A stretch of DNA of 37,608 nucleotides from contig JACDCC010000301.1 in assembly GCA_013694595.1 (NCBI GenBank), forward strand, positions 1-37,608, given 5' to 3'. The notes under the pieces are model-generated. The model was not told the DNA's origin and searched no databases. It saw nothing but the letters and a program-made list of their open reading frames with translations. Shown here piece by piece: positions 26,004 to 35,602 of the stretch (the stretch's first letter is position 1; every line of letters starts with the position of its first letter). The translations under genes were made by a program, and so were the position numbers. The stretch is from Chthoniobacterales bacterium (lineage in GTDB: Bacteria > Verrucomicrobiota > Verrucomicrobiia > Chthoniobacterales > UBA10450).

Positions 26004-26204
26004 GTGCCGCTCGCAGATGTGAAAAGCTTCACTCCAGGCAGGACGACGCTCATCCTCGCCGGCATCGCGTGTGCGCTGACCGTGCTCGCCATCGCGATCA
26101 ATTATTACCGTGGTGGACATGTCGAATTCTCCCACTGTCTGCTGGCGCTAGGGCTGCTAGCCTTTGTCGTCTGGTTTTCCGGTCGCAGGGCCCCGGAAGG
26201 TTAG
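26004..26204 (+). CDS. Small two-TM membrane protein
   Basis: The frame 25956-26204 contains two clear hydrophobic segments, TTLILAGIACALTVLAIAINYY and FSHCLLALGLLAFVVWF, ending GRRAPEG. GTG at 26004 (VPLADVKSFTPGRTT) removes an unlikely Arg/Ser/Cys-rich lead and gives 66 residues; a later GTG at 26019 is also possible. Its stop is ten bases before the Nif3-like gene, consistent with co-transcription. No family recognised. Confidence 0.55.
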   Translation: MPLADVKSFTPGRTTLILAGIACALTVLAIAINYYRGGHVEFSHCLLALGLLAFVVWFSGRRAPEG

Positions 26205-26214
26205 CGGTCAAGCC

Positions 26215-26970
26215 ATGAGCCAGTTATCGGACATCTCGCGTTATACCGACGAGTTCCTCCGCATCCGGGAGTGCGGCGACTGGTCGAACGCGGTCAACGG
26301 CCTGCAGGTGGAAAACTCGGGAAAGGTGACGAAAATCGGCGCGGCGGTCGATGCCTCCACGCGCACCTTTTCCGCGGCGGCGGAACGCGGCGTCGATCTT
26401 CTGCTCGTGCATCATGGTCTTTTCTGGCCGGGCCTTCAGGCCGTGACGGGCGCGTTTCGGCGGCAGGTCGCTTTGCTGCTGGAGCGCGATATTGCACTCT
26501 ACAGCGCGCATCTGCCGCTCGATGTGCATCCACTCGTAGGAAACAATGCGCAGCTCACCGCCGCGCTCGCCTTGCACGATCCGGTGCCGTTCCTCGAGAT
26601 GAAAGGACAGCTCGTCGGCCTCAGGAGCACGATGGCTGTGGCACGGGATGACCTCCACCGCCGCCTCGAGCAGTCGTTAGGCGGCGCGGTCAAGCTCTTG
26701 GCGAGCGGTCCGACGATCACTGCCTCCATCGGTGTGATCACGGGAGGCGCAGGCTCGGAGATTTACGCCGCCGCACGCGAGGGTGTCGATACATTCATCA
26801 CCGGTGAAGCGCCGCATTGGGCAGCGGTAGCGGCGGAAGAACTCAGGGTGAATCTGTTCCTCGGCGGCCATTACGCGACCGAGACGTTCGGCGTCAAAGC
26901 ACTCGCCGCGCATCTGGCGGAGCGGTTTTCGATCCCGTGGGAGTTCATTGCGGCGCCCACCGGACTATAA
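26215..26970 (+). CDS. Nif3-like dinuclear metal-centre protein (GTP cyclohydrolase I type 2 / YbgI family)
   Basis: ATG at 26215 gives 251 residues, the size of the short YbgI-type members without the PII-like insert. Motifs: DWSNAVNGLQVEN near the start, LLLVHHGLFWPG (metal-binding His pair), YSAHLPLDVHPLVGNNAQLT (Asp/His ligands), VITGGAGSEIYAAAREGVDTFITGEAPHW, and LGGHYATETFGVKAL (a late His and Glu metal site). These proteins form hexameric toroids with a two-metal site; the biochemical role is still unsettled. Confidence 0.92.
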   Translation: MSQLSDISRYTDEFLRIRECGDWSNAVNGLQVENSGKVTKIGAAVDASTRTFSAAAERGVDLLLVHHGLFWPGLQAVTGAFRRQVALLLERDIALYSAHLPLDVHPLVGNNAQLTAALALHDPVPFLEMKGQLVGLRSTMAVARDDLHRRLEQSLGGAVKLLASGPTITASIGVITGGAGSEIYAAAREGVDTFITGEAPHWAAVAAEELRVNLFLGGHYATETFGVKALAAHLAERFSIPWEFIAAPTGL

Positions 26971-27022
26971 GCCGGCGCTTTGTCTTGCCTCGCACGGCGA
27001 GGGCTGCTGTACCGGACACTGA

Positions 27023-29917
27023 ATGGAAACTCTGATCCTGCTGTTCGCGTTGGGCGGGATTGCAGTGGTGATTCTTCCGTTCGTTCTGTCGCTCGTTCAG
27101 GCGCGAAAGATCCGCAGGCTGCAGACGACGATTGAGCGGCTCGCGCAGCGGATCACCACGCTGGAACTGGAGAGGCAAGCGGCTCCGGTCCGGGCGGCGC
27201 CTGCGGGCAGTGTCGCACCGACTCCGCCTGCGCCTGCTCCGGCACCGCCGGCGGAAAGTGTCCCGGTCGTGCAGCCCTCTGCCGCAACGCACGCAGCGGT
27301 CCCGCCGCCGCTGCCTCCCCCTCCGCCGCGCAAACCGGCAGTGCCAGCCATCGACTGGGAAGCTTTCATGGGCGTGAAGCTCTTCGCCTGGCTCGGCGGC
27401 TTCGCACTTTTTCTTGGCGTCGTTTTCCTCGTTAAATACTCCTTCGAGAACAATCTCATCACGCCGTTCATGCGCGTGGTGCTTGGCGCATTCATCGGCC
27501 TCGGGCTGATCGGCGCCGGCTGGTTTACCGCACAGCGGAACTATCGCGTCCCCGGACAGAGCCTCTGCGCGACGGGCGTGCTGGTGTTGTACGCCGTCAC
27601 ATTTGGCGCGCACGCTTTCTACGGCCTCGTTTCTCTCCCCACTGCGTTCCTGTTCATGTCGACGGTGACAGTAACGGTGTTCACGCTCGCGGTGCGGCTC
27701 GACGCGCAGGTGGTGGTGATTCTCGGACTGCTCGGCGGTTTTCTGACGCCGCCGTTGCTGACGAACGCCGAGGACGATCCGCTCCGGCTTTTCGGCTACG
27801 TGGCGCTGCTGAACGCCGGCATCGCCGCAGTAGCGCTGCGCAAGCGCTGGGATTATCTGCTCATCCTCGCGGCCATCGGTACCGTAATCACGCAGTGGGG
27901 GTGGGTTCCGTGGTACGACAGCGGCAGAGCAGCAGCGGGATTCTTCGTGTTTCTCGCCCTGCAGGCGCAGTTCCTTGCGATCGCGTGGATGCGACAGAGG
28001 CTGGAGCCGGCGGAGAAGTGGTCGACTCTCGCGGCGGTAACGGTTGGCTTCAGCTCGTTAGGCTTTGCGATGTGGCTGCTCACTTTCGAGAGCCTCGCCA
28101 CGCGCGCGCGATTTTTCTTCGGGTTCACGTTTCTCGCAGACGTCGGGCTGCTCGCGCTGGCGGTGAAACGGCGGAACCCCGCGCGCCTCGCCGGACTCGC
28201 AGGCGCGGCCATGTTCACGATTCTCGCCGCCTGGACTGCGGCTTACCTGAAGCCGGATCTTCTCTGGTGGGCCCTCGGCGCTTACCTCCTGTTTGCGGTG
28301 ATCCACGCCGGGTTTTCCGTCTGGCCTAAACGTGCTGAGGCGCCAGGCCAGGCGAGGACCTGGGAAAGCTATGTTCCGCTGCTCGCGCTGGTGCTGCTGT
28401 TCCTGTGCGTGTTTGGCGGGGAAACGTCGTTCGCGGTCTGGCTTTGCGTGTTGCTGGTCAATGTTGTCGCCGTCTGGCTGGCGTGGACCACCAGGTCGGT
28501 GATGGCGCTCCTCGCGGCTCTCGTTGCGACGCTGGCGACGGCCGCCTTGTGGATCGTGACCGCTCCGCCGGTGAAGGAGAGCGTTACCGGAATTCTGATG
28601 GTAGTGGGCGGGTTCGGTGTTTTCTTCGCCACCGCCTCCACCTTCCTGACGCGACGGCTCGGGCTCGGAGGCGCTGACCCGCGCACCAACGTGCCCGCGA
28701 TCGCCGCCGCGACGCCATTTATCCTGCTGTTGATGCTCGTGGCGAAGTTGCCGATCCCCGACCCGACACAGGTCTTCGGTGTGGCGTTGCTACTGGCGAT
28801 CGTGCTGCTCGGTCTCGGGATTGTGGCACGGACGAGCTGGATTGCAGCGGTTGCGCTGGCGTTCACCTGGGCGGTCGAGCGCGAATGGCACTCCCTTCAC
28901 TTCTCCACCGCGGCGGCACTGCTCGCGCTGGGCTGGTATGTTGCATTTTGGCTCTTGTTCACAGCGTATCCGTTCTTCTCTGCGGAGGAACGCGCGCGCC
29001 TGCCGTGGGCCGTCGGCGCGCTTTCCGGCGTGCTGCATTTCTCGCTGGTCTACGATGTCGTCTCGGTGGCGTATCCGACGCTTCGGAACGGTCTTCTCCC
29101 GGTCGTGTTCGTCCTCCCGTACGCGTTTGGCGTCTGGTACGTGATCAACAGACGCGGCATTCCGCCGGCCTCCGGTGACGCGCGGCTGGCGTGGCAGGGT
29201 GGGGCGGCGTTGTTGTTCGTGAGCCTTGTCTTCCCGGTGCAGTTCCAGCGCGAATGGATCACGCTCGGCTGGGCGCTGGAGGGCGTGGCGCTCCTGGCGC
29301 TGTTCCGGGTGGTGCCAAACGCGGGGCTGCGCATCGTCGGAGCGGCGTTGCTCTCGATTGCATTCGTTAGGCTGGCGCTCAATCCTACGGTGCTGGAGTA
29401 TCATCCGCGTGCGCCGGTGCGGATCTGGAATTGGTATCTGTACGCCTACGGCGTCACCAGCATCTGCTCCTTCGCGGGCGCGCGACTGGTGCAGGGGTTC
29501 CGCGGCAGTGAACTCGCGCGCATCGTGCCGCGACTGCTCTACACCCTCGGTGCGATTCTGACTTTCCTGCTGCTGAACATTCAGATCGCGGACTACTTCT
29601 CAGTCGGCCCGACGCTGACCTTTTCGTTTACGGGAGACTTCGCCCGCGACATGACCTACTCGATCGCGTGGGCGCTGTTTGCATTCGCGCTCCTGCTGAT
29701 CGGGATGAAGCAGAAAACGAAAGCGGTGCGCTATGCCGGCCTGGCGCTGCTCTTTGTCACCTTGGTGAAGCTCTTTCTCCACGACCTGGCGAACCTCGGT
29801 CAGCTGTATCGGATTGGCGCTTTCATCGGCGTGGCGCTGGTTCTGATCGTGGCTTCGTTTGTGTATCAGCGGTTCCTTGCGCCGGCCACGCGCGCGGCGG
29901 ACTCATCGCCCGGTTAG
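27023..29917 (+). CDS. DUF2339 giant polytopic membrane protein
   Basis: A 964-residue protein. A first TM (METLILLFALGGIAVVILPF) is followed by a coiled-coil-like stretch (RRLQTTIERLAQRITTLELERQ) and a Pro/Ala-rich linker (about 55-110), then DWEAFMGVKLFAWLGGFALFLGVVFLVKYSFENN, the diagnostic DUF2339 opening. More than twenty further hydrophobic segments continue to the C-terminus with IRMDLxx-type loops such as FLHDLANLGQLYRIGAFIGVAL. Function is unknown; such proteins are widespread in Gram-negative envelopes. murJ begins 56 bases downstream. Confidence 0.92.
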   Translation: METLILLFALGGIAVVILPFVLSLVQARKIRRLQTTIERLAQRITTLELERQAAPVRAAPAGSVAPTPPAPAPAPPAESVPVVQPSAATHAAVPPPLPPPPPRKPAVPAIDWEAFMGVKLFAWLGGFALFLGVVFLVKYSFENNLITPFMRVVLGAFIGLGLIGAGWFTAQRNYRVPGQSLCATGVLVLYAVTFGAHAFYGLVSLPTAFLFMSTVTVTVFTLAVRLDAQVVVILGLLGGFLTPPLLTNAEDDPLRLFGYVALLNAGIAAVALRKRWDYLLILAAIGTVITQWGWVPWYDSGRAAAGFFVFLALQAQFLAIAWMRQRLEPAEKWSTLAAVTVGFSSLGFAMWLLTFESLATRARFFFGFTFLADVGLLALAVKRRNPARLAGLAGAAMFTILAAWTAAYLKPDLLWWALGAYLLFAVIHAGFSVWPKRAEAPGQARTWESYVPLLALVLLFLCVFGGETSFAVWLCVLLVNVVAVWLAWTTRSVMALLAALVATLATAALWIVTAPPVKESVTGILMVVGGFGVFFATASTFLTRRLGLGGADPRTNVPAIAAATPFILLLMLVAKLPIPDPTQVFGVALLLAIVLLGLGIVARTSWIAAVALAFTWAVEREWHSLHFSTAAALLALGWYVAFWLLFTAYPFFSAEERARLPWAVGALSGVLHFSLVYDVVSVAYPTLRNGLLPVVFVLPYAFGVWYVINRRGIPPASGDARLAWQGGAALLFVSLVFPVQFQREWITLGWALEGVALLALFRVVPNAGLRIVGAALLSIAFVRLALNPTVLEYHPRAPVRIWNWYLYAYGVTSICSFAGARLVQGFRGSELARIVPRLLYTLGAILTFLLLNIQIADYFSVGPTLTFSFTGDFARDMTYSIAWALFAFALLLIGMKQKTKAVRYAGLALLFVTLVKLFLHDLANLGQLYRIGAFIGVALVLIVASFVYQRFLAPATRAADSSPG

Positions 29918-29973
29918 GGGCAGGGCAGTTTTCCCTTTCCAAAAAGAGCTACTCGGCTCTTGTCTCTGTCGCC

Positions 29974-31566
29974 ATGGCGGGACCAGCACCACAAAGAGTC
30001 AGCGCACGAGCGACGGGTGTCGTCGGCGTCGCGATTTTGTGCAGCCGACTCCTCGGGTTGGTGCGGGAAGTGGTGATCGCGTCCCTCTTTGGGGCGAGCC
30101 GGAGTCTGGACGCGTTCCTGACGGCGTTTCGCGCGCCGAACATGCTGCGTGACCTGTTCGCCGAGGGCGCACTTTCGACGGCCTTTGTGACGACCTTCTC
30201 GAAGAAGATTCAGTCGGGAGGGGATCAATCGGCGTGGGCCCTCGCGAACAAGGTGGCCACCCTGACGGCGGTGTTCATGAGCATCGTCGTCATCATCGGC
30301 ATCCTGATCGCGCCGTTTCTCGTCTCGATCCTGGCGCCGGGGTTCGATGCCGAGAAGGCCGCGCTGACGGTGGTGCTCGCGCGCGTGATGTACCCGTTCA
30401 TTCTGCTCGTGTCGCTGGCGGCGCTCGTGATGGGAATGCTGAACGCGAAGCACGTGTTCGGGATGCCCGCGATGGCGTCCAGCTTCTTCAACATCGGCAG
30501 CATCATCGGTGGCGTAAGCCTCGGGTGGTGGATGGATCCGGCGTTCGGCCCGCGGGCGCTGATCGGCCTCGCGATGGGTACTTTGATCGGCGGCTTCCTT
30601 CAGCTTGCGGTGCAGATTCCGTCGCTCTTCAAGGTGGGCTTCGTGTTTCGGCCGGACTTCAACTGGCGCGACGAAGGTGTGCGCAAGGTCCTGCAACTAA
30701 TGGGACCGGCGGTGATCGCCGCGAGTGCGGTGCAGGTAAATGTCCTCATCAACAGTATCTTCGCTTCCTACATGGAGGACGGCGCGGTCAGCTGGCTGAA
30801 CATCGCATTCCGGCTGATGCAGTTGCCGCTCGGGATCTTTGGCGTGGCTGTCGCGACGGTGACGTTGCCGCTGGTGTCACGCAGTGCGGCGGCCGGGAAC
30901 ATCCCTGAGTTCCGCGGCGCGCTGGCGCACGCGCTCCGCCTCGTGATGCTGCTGACCATTCCATCGGCGATCGGATTGATCATCCTCGCGGAGCCGATCA
31001 TCAGCCTGATCTACGAGCACGGCCGCTTTACGGCCGCGGCGACACAGCAAACTGCGGGCGCGCTCAGATTCTACGCCGCGGGTCTCGTGGGCTACGCCGC
31101 TATCAAGGTGCTGGCGCCGGCGTTCTATGCGCTCGATAAGCGCCACTTGCCGATGATCGTCAGCCTGTTGTCGATCATTGAGAACTTTTCGCTGAACTGG
31201 TTATTCACGCGCTATCTAGGGTTCGGGCATCGAGGCTTGGCAATGTCAACGGCGCTCGTCGCGTTGACGGATTTCGTGATCCTCTACGTGATGATGCGCC
31301 GCTACGTCGGTGCTCTCGAGACGGGGACGATGATGAAGACGCTCGGAAAGCTGTTCCTGGCGGGAGCAGGGCTGGCGGCGATCTGCTGGTGTGCAGTCGA
31401 ATTCTATCTCGGGTCGGGTTCTCACCTCGCGACGTTGCCAAAGCTCGTCGCGGTGATGACCACCGTTGCGATCGGCGTGACAGCGTTTTTTGGAACGGCC
31501 TACCTGTTGCGCGTGGCAGAACTCCGCGATATGGTCGCGATGGTTCAGCGCCGGCTGAAACGCTGA
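29974..31566 (+). CDS. murJ: Lipid II flippase MurJ (MviN family)
   Basis: ATG at 29974 (MAGPAPQRVSARATG) gives 530 residues; the ORF track start overlaps the DUF2339 gene in another frame. MurJ signatures: ILCSRLLGLVREVVIASLFGAS, LDAFLTAFRAPNMLRDLFAEGALSTAFV and LGIFGVAVATVTLPLVSR, with about 14 TM segments overall. It flips lipid II across the inner membrane for peptidoglycan synthesis. Conserved Arg residues in TM1 (R24-type) and after TM2 are present. It converges with the trans-sulfuration gene, 17 bases apart. Confidence 0.96.
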   Translation: MAGPAPQRVSARATGVVGVAILCSRLLGLVREVVIASLFGASRSLDAFLTAFRAPNMLRDLFAEGALSTAFVTTFSKKIQSGGDQSAWALANKVATLTAVFMSIVVIIGILIAPFLVSILAPGFDAEKAALTVVLARVMYPFILLVSLAALVMGMLNAKHVFGMPAMASSFFNIGSIIGGVSLGWWMDPAFGPRALIGLAMGTLIGGFLQLAVQIPSLFKVGFVFRPDFNWRDEGVRKVLQLMGPAVIAASAVQVNVLINSIFASYMEDGAVSWLNIAFRLMQLPLGIFGVAVATVTLPLVSRSAAAGNIPEFRGALAHALRLVMLLTIPSAIGLIILAEPIISLIYEHGRFTAAATQQTAGALRFYAAGLVGYAAIKVLAPAFYALDKRHLPMIVSLLSIIENFSLNWLFTRYLGFGHRGLAMSTALVALTDFVILYVMMRRYVGALETGTMMKTLGKLFLAGAGLAAICWCAVEFYLGSGSHLATLPKLVAVMTTVAIGVTAFFGTAYLLRVAELRDMVAMVQRRLKR

Positions 31567-31583
31567 GGCGTTCGCGGCGTCAG

Positions 31584-32702
31584 CTAATCAAGCGCCTGCG
31601 CGAGGTCTTCGATCAGGTCGTCGGCGTGTTCCAGCCCGATCGAGCAACGCAGCAGCCCCTGCGGCGTGGCCGCGCTTTCGCCGGTGATGGAGGCGCGATG
31701 CTCGATCAGACTTTCGACGCCGCCGAGGCTGGTTGCGCGGATGAAGATCCGGACCCTGGCTGCCACGGCGATTGCTGCCTCGCGGCCGCCTTTCACGTGG
31801 AACGAGAGCATGCCGCTGCAGCCGTTCATCTGGCGAGCTGCAAGATCGTGGCTCGGGTGAGAGGCAAGGCCGGGATAGTCGACGCGCTCGACGTTTGGGT
31901 GCGCTTCGAGACAGGTGGCGACCTTGAGCGCGTTCTCTGAGTGCGCGCGCATTCGCCACGGCAACGTGCGGAGTCCCCGAAGCACCAGCCAGCAGTCGAA
32001 GGGCGAGGGGACCGCGCCTCCGGTGCCCTGAACCAGCCGAATTCTCTGAAACAGCTCGTCGCTGCTGCGAGAGACGACGACTCCGCCGGTAACGTCACAA
32101 TGGCCGCCGATGTATTTCGTTGTTGAGTGGACGACCAGGTCGGCGCCGTGTTCGAGCGGCTTCTGCACGATGGGAGACCATGTGTTATCGACGACACAAA
32201 TTGCACCGGCCGCATGCGCGATCTCGGACACCGCTGCGATGTCGGTGACCTTTAGCTGCGGATTCGACGGCGTCTCGATCCAGATCAGCTTCGTCTGCTT
32301 CGTGACCGCCGCTGCGACCTCTCTCAGGTCGGTCATATCAATGAACGTGACCTGCAACCCCCACGGCATGCAGATGTCGCGCAGCAGCTTGCCGGTGCCG
32401 TGATATGCCTCGCCGGGAGCGATGACATGGTCGCCCGGGCGCAGGCTCTGGAACACAGCCGCAGATGCGGCAATTCCGGAGCCGAACGCCGCCGCATCGT
32501 TTCCGCCTTCCACCGCAGCCATGCCTTGCTCGAGCGCGCGTCGGTTTGGATTATCGCTACGCGAGTAGGAGTAGCCTTCGCGGTACGAGCCGTCCGGGCT
32601 GCGCTCGAACGTGCTGGAGAGCTGAATTGGCGCCGCCACCGCCCCGGTCGCCGGATCGATTTTGTGGCCGGCGTGGACTGCTATCGTTTCGATGCGCATC
32701 AT
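31584..32702 (-). CDS. PLP-dependent trans-sulfuration enzyme (cystathionine gamma-synthase/lyase type)
   Basis: A 372-residue Cys/Met-metabolism PLP enzyme starting MMRIETIAVHAGHKIDP. Motifs: YSYSRSDNPNRRALEQG (the PLP-phosphate-binding Tyr/Arg of the adjacent subunit), FGSGIAASAAVF, WIETPSNPQLKVTDI, VVDNTWSPIVQKPLEHGADLVVHSTTKYIGGH with the Schiff-base Lys at about 196, and ATSLGGVESLIEHRAS at the end. It may be a gamma-synthase (metB), gamma-lyase or beta-lyase (metC); motifs do not decide. It diverges from the glutamate dehydrogenase gene over 136 bases. Confidence 0.92.
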   Translation of the reverse strand: MMRIETIAVHAGHKIDPATGAVAAPIQLSSTFERSPDGSYREGYSYSRSDNPNRRALEQGMAAVEGGNDAAAFGSGIAASAAVFQSLRPGDHVIAPGEAYHGTGKLLRDICMPWGLQVTFIDMTDLREVAAAVTKQTKLIWIETPSNPQLKVTDIAAVSEIAHAAGAICVVDNTWSPIVQKPLEHGADLVVHSTTKYIGGHCDVTGGVVVSRSSDELFQRIRLVQGTGGAVPSPFDCWLVLRGLRTLPWRMRAHSENALKVATCLEAHPNVERVDYPGLASHPSHDLAARQMNGCSGMLSFHVKGGREAAIAVAARVRIFIRATSLGGVESLIEHRASITGESAATPQGLLRCSIGLEHADDLIEDLAQALD

Positions 32703-32762
32703 GTCGTCTGTACCGTTCGTTCCCGGTCTTCTCCAGCCGCAACTTACCGGTCACGATTCAAT

Positions 32763-32793
32763 TTGACGGGTCGTTATACCCGAGCGCTAATAA
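32763..32793 (+). promoter_or_regulatory. Candidate sigma-70-type promoter for glutamate dehydrogenase
   Basis: TTGACG at 32763-32768 is followed after 17 bases by GCTAAT, or after 19 bases by TAATAA, about 45 bases before the ATG at 32839. The region is the AT-richer part of the divergent intergenic space. A consensus match by eye only. Confidence 0.3.
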
Positions 32794-32838
32794 CCTTCTG
32801 AATTTCTGCGCGGCGGCCTCGCGCTGCCCCGCTCCTTT

Positions 32839-34101
32839 ATGAACATTTACAACGACGAGGTTTTCCAGATGGCTTGTGACCAGTTCCAAGTCATCGCGGA
32901 TTATATCAACATCGACAAGAACGACCGCGACCGGTTGATGTACCCGAAGCGGTCGATCGCGGTGACGCTGCCCATTCACATGGACGATGGCACCACGCAG
33001 ACATTCCAAGGGTATCGCGTGCAGCATCACCTCACGCTCGGGCCGACTAAGGGCGGAACGCGTTTCGCGCCGAATCTCTCGATGGGTGAAACGGCCGCGC
33101 TCGCGATGTGGATGAGCTGGAAATGCGCGCTCGCGAACCTGCCTTACGGCGGTGCGAAAGGTGGCATCGCCTGCGACCCGACGAAGCTCTCGCGGCGCGA
33201 GCTCGAGGGTGTCTCGCGCCGCTACATGCAGGAGATGATTCCGTTCGTCGGGCCGCACACCGATATCATGGGCCCGGACATGGGGACCAACGAGCAGATC
33301 ATGGCCTGGTTCATGGATACCTACTCGGTCTATCAAGGCTACGCGGTCAGCGAAATCGTAACTGGCAAGCCGGTATCGATCGGCGGCACGGAAGGTCGGC
33401 GCGAATCGACCGGACGCGGCGTCGTTTACCTGATCGAGCGCGCGATGGACATGCTGAAGATGGACGCCGAGAAGAGCACTGCGATCATCCAGGGCTTCGG
33501 CAACGTCGGCTCGGTCGCAGCGCTCGCGTTGGAGCGCAAGGTCGGAGTTAAAGTGGTCGGCATCAGCGATGCGACGGTCGCGCTTTACAATCCGAAAGGC
33601 ATCGATGTCAGGGCCGCCGAACAGCATGTCGCGAAGAAGGGAAATCTTCGCGCGTTTACCGAAGCCGATCGGGTCGATCCTAACGAGCTGTTGACGATGA
33701 AGTGTGACGTCCTTGTTCCTTCCGCGGTCGATCGCGTCATCACGGAAAAAAACGCTGACAAACTGCAATGTCGCATCCTGGCGGAAGGCGCGAACGGTCC
33801 GACCACGCCGGAAGCCGATTTGTTGCTGAACGAGCGATGGGACGAAGTCTTCGTCATCCCGGACATTCTCTGCAACGCGGGCGGCGTGATCGTGTCGTAT
33901 TTTGAGTGGGTGCAAGGCCTGCAGAGCTTCCTCTGGACGGAATCGGAAGTGACAGACAAGCTTTTCCGCATCCTGCAGCATTCGTTTGCACAGGTCATTC
34001 GCCGCGCGAAGGACCACAAGGTGTCGCATCGCACCGCGGCGATGGCGATCGGGGTGGAGCGGGTGATGAAAGCGAAACACGCGCGCGGGTTGTTCCCGTA
34101 A
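32839..34101 (+). CDS. Glu/Leu/Phe/Val-type glutamate dehydrogenase
   Basis: A 420-residue protein of the hexameric GDH type. GYRVQHHLTLGPTKGGTRFAPNL and ANLPYGGAKGGIACDP (substrate-binding and catalytic Lys) mark the N-terminal domain, and GPHTDIMGPDMGTNEQIMAWFMDTY carries the catalytic Asp. The NAD(P) domain has IIQGFGNVGSVAA, VVGISDATVALYNPKGIDV and ILAEGANGPTTPEAD, then CNAGGVIVSYFEWVQ. It interconverts glutamate and 2-oxoglutarate plus ammonia. An acidic residue near the end of the second beta strand (GISDA) fits NAD use, not proven. The epimerase gene starts seven bases downstream. Confidence 0.95.
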   Translation: MNIYNDEVFQMACDQFQVIADYINIDKNDRDRLMYPKRSIAVTLPIHMDDGTTQTFQGYRVQHHLTLGPTKGGTRFAPNLSMGETAALAMWMSWKCALANLPYGGAKGGIACDPTKLSRRELEGVSRRYMQEMIPFVGPHTDIMGPDMGTNEQIMAWFMDTYSVYQGYAVSEIVTGKPVSIGGTEGRRESTGRGVVYLIERAMDMLKMDAEKSTAIIQGFGNVGSVAALALERKVGVKVVGISDATVALYNPKGIDVRAAEQHVAKKGNLRAFTEADRVDPNELLTMKCDVLVPSAVDRVITEKNADKLQCRILAEGANGPTTPEADLLLNERWDEVFVIPDILCNAGGVIVSYFEWVQGLQSFLWTESEVTDKLFRILQHSFAQVIRRAKDHKVSHRTAAMAIGVERVMKAKHARGLFP

Positions 34102-34107
34102 GCCGCG

Positions 34108-35037
34108 ATGAGCTTCTCGCACCGCGAGGAAACCCGCGGCGACAGGCTGCTCGATGTCCTGACGGACGAAGCGGCTGGTCTTCGCATCATTGTTTCGCGG
34201 CTCGGCACAGAGCTGATCAGCCTGGCGCGCCGGAATGAGCAGGGGAGCTGGATCGGCTTTCTCTACCGGGACGATGATCTTTCACCGCCCGCGAAGGGGT
34301 GGGCGAATCACGCAACCGTGATGGGGTATTTTCTGCACCGGTTGAAAGACGGACGGGGTCTGTACCGGGGGGAGCCGATTGAGGGGGGCACGCACAGCTT
34401 CCTGCGGACGAAAGTCTGGAGACGCGCTGCCGCCGACGCGACCAAAGGACGCCTCACGTACCGGATGGCGCCCGGTGACTTTACCGCGACAGAATACCCG
34501 CTGCGTGTTTCGCTGGACCTCACTTACGAGGTAGCGGGTGGAGCTGTGCGGGTGACATTTCGGTTCGAAAACGAAGAGCGCGAGAAGACAGCGCACGTGG
34601 GATTTGGATTGCATCCGGGATTTGCCGCCCAGAGCTTTGAGTCGTTCCGGCTGTCGATGCCTGCCGGCGTCTACCGGCGGCACTTTTCGCCGACAAATTA
34701 CCTTTCGGGCGAGACAGAGGAAATCAACTTCGCGGGTGGCGAGATGCCATTCCCACGCGAGCGGCTCCCGGGTTCCTACATCCTTGAACTCGTCGACGTG
34801 CCGAATCGCACGTTCCTCTACGAGGATCCGCCAACCGGGCGATCAGTCGCTGTCGATCTCAGCGGCGTTCCTTACGTGACGTTGTGGTCTGACGGCGGTC
34901 CTTTTCTCTGCGTCGAACCGTGCTGGGGTCTGACGGATCACGATGAGCAGCGGGCGTTCGAAGATAAGGCAGGGATTCAGACGATTGCTCCCGGCGCGAT
35001 CCTCGAGAGGAGCTTTGTGATGGCGCCGCAGGTGTAG
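34108..35037 (+). CDS. Aldose 1-epimerase-like (galactose-mutarotase fold) protein
   Basis: A 309-residue protein starting six bases after the GDH stop, so co-transcribed. Motifs of the mutarotase fold: LGTELISLARRNEQGSWIGFLYR near the start, THVGFGLHPGF-like HVGFGLHPGFAAQSF (the catalytic His region), and GGPFLCVEPCWGLTDHDE with the catalytic Glu. The pattern HPGF and VEPC(W)G matches the LacX/YeaD-like branch, whose members act on aldohexoses or their phosphates. Substrate unknown. Confidence 0.85.
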   Translation: MSFSHREETRGDRLLDVLTDEAAGLRIIVSRLGTELISLARRNEQGSWIGFLYRDDDLSPPAKGWANHATVMGYFLHRLKDGRGLYRGEPIEGGTHSFLRTKVWRRAAADATKGRLTYRMAPGDFTATEYPLRVSLDLTYEVAGGAVRVTFRFENEEREKTAHVGFGLHPGFAAQSFESFRLSMPAGVYRRHFSPTNYLSGETEEINFAGGEMPFPRERLPGSYILELVDVPNRTFLYEDPPTGRSVAVDLSGVPYVTLWSDGGPFLCVEPCWGLTDHDEQRAFEDKAGIQTIAPGAILERSFVMAPQV

Positions 35038-35189
35038 CTGTCACCGCCAATCTGCCTGACCTCCCGCAGCCAGTTCCCCGCCGACGCGCTACGGAGACAT
35101 GTATATCTGAGACCATTGCCGCCTACAGCTAGTCGGAAGCGGGCAACCGCGCGCATGCTTAGCAACGCCGGTATTCTCCAGGTTGAATA

Positions 35190-35262
35190 TGGAGGCAAGG
35201 GGATTCGAACCCCTGACATCCAGCTTGCAAAGCTGGCGCTCTACCAACTGAGCTATGCCCCC
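35190..35262 (-). tRNA. tRNA-Ala (anticodon TGC)
   Basis: The reverse strand reads GGGGGCATAGCTCAGTTGG at the 5' end and ends TTGCCTCCA. The acceptor stem GGGGGCA pairs with TGCCTCC (one G-T), the D arm is AGCTCAGTTGGTAGAGC, the anticodon stem CCAGC/GCTGG encloses TTTGCAA, so the anticodon is TGC, and the T arm is AGGGGTTCGAATCCCCT. It lies about 570 bases downstream of the 16S 3' end on the same strand, where many bacteria have an Ala tRNA in the 16S-23S spacer, but no 23S follows. Confidence 0.97.
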
Positions 35263-35602
35263 GTGGAAGAATTTCGAATGTCGATGGCCGAGTGGCGATT
35301 GCAACCGCAAAACGCTGGCTGAACGGCTGTCCTTGCCACCGACGTCACCACATCGATCGCGGTTCTTCTCTATTATTTCGGTCGAAGCGAATCGTAGCGG
35401 AGAGATTCTCGCAGAAGGAACAGAAAGATATTCTCGGCTTTCGTCCGGAATGACAGGAGGGGCGGGTGACCGGGAAAAGCCGCGTATGCCGGCATGAGCA
35501 CCTCGATTAGCGTGCGCGAACTCCAGGCGAGAGATCACCAAGAAGGACGGCAGGAGGCACGTAGCACTGCTGCGTCGGAACATGGCAGCCTCAGTACAAA
35601 CA
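35263..35602. other. Gene-poor spacer between tRNA-Ala and terminator
   Basis: About 340 bases without a supported gene. It holds sequence reminiscent of dispersed non-coding repeats (a GAGAGATTCTCGCAGAAGG stretch and CGTCCGGAATGACAGG). A 74-residue ORF (35494-35718) starts like an antitoxin (MSTSISVRELQAR) but degenerates at once and runs through the terminator. Nothing here resembles the 5' end of 23S rRNA. Confidence 0.6.

Noticed and set aside
32758-34122. 454-residue minus-strand ORF
   Set aside because: Antisense shadow of glutamate dehydrogenase; no family motifs.
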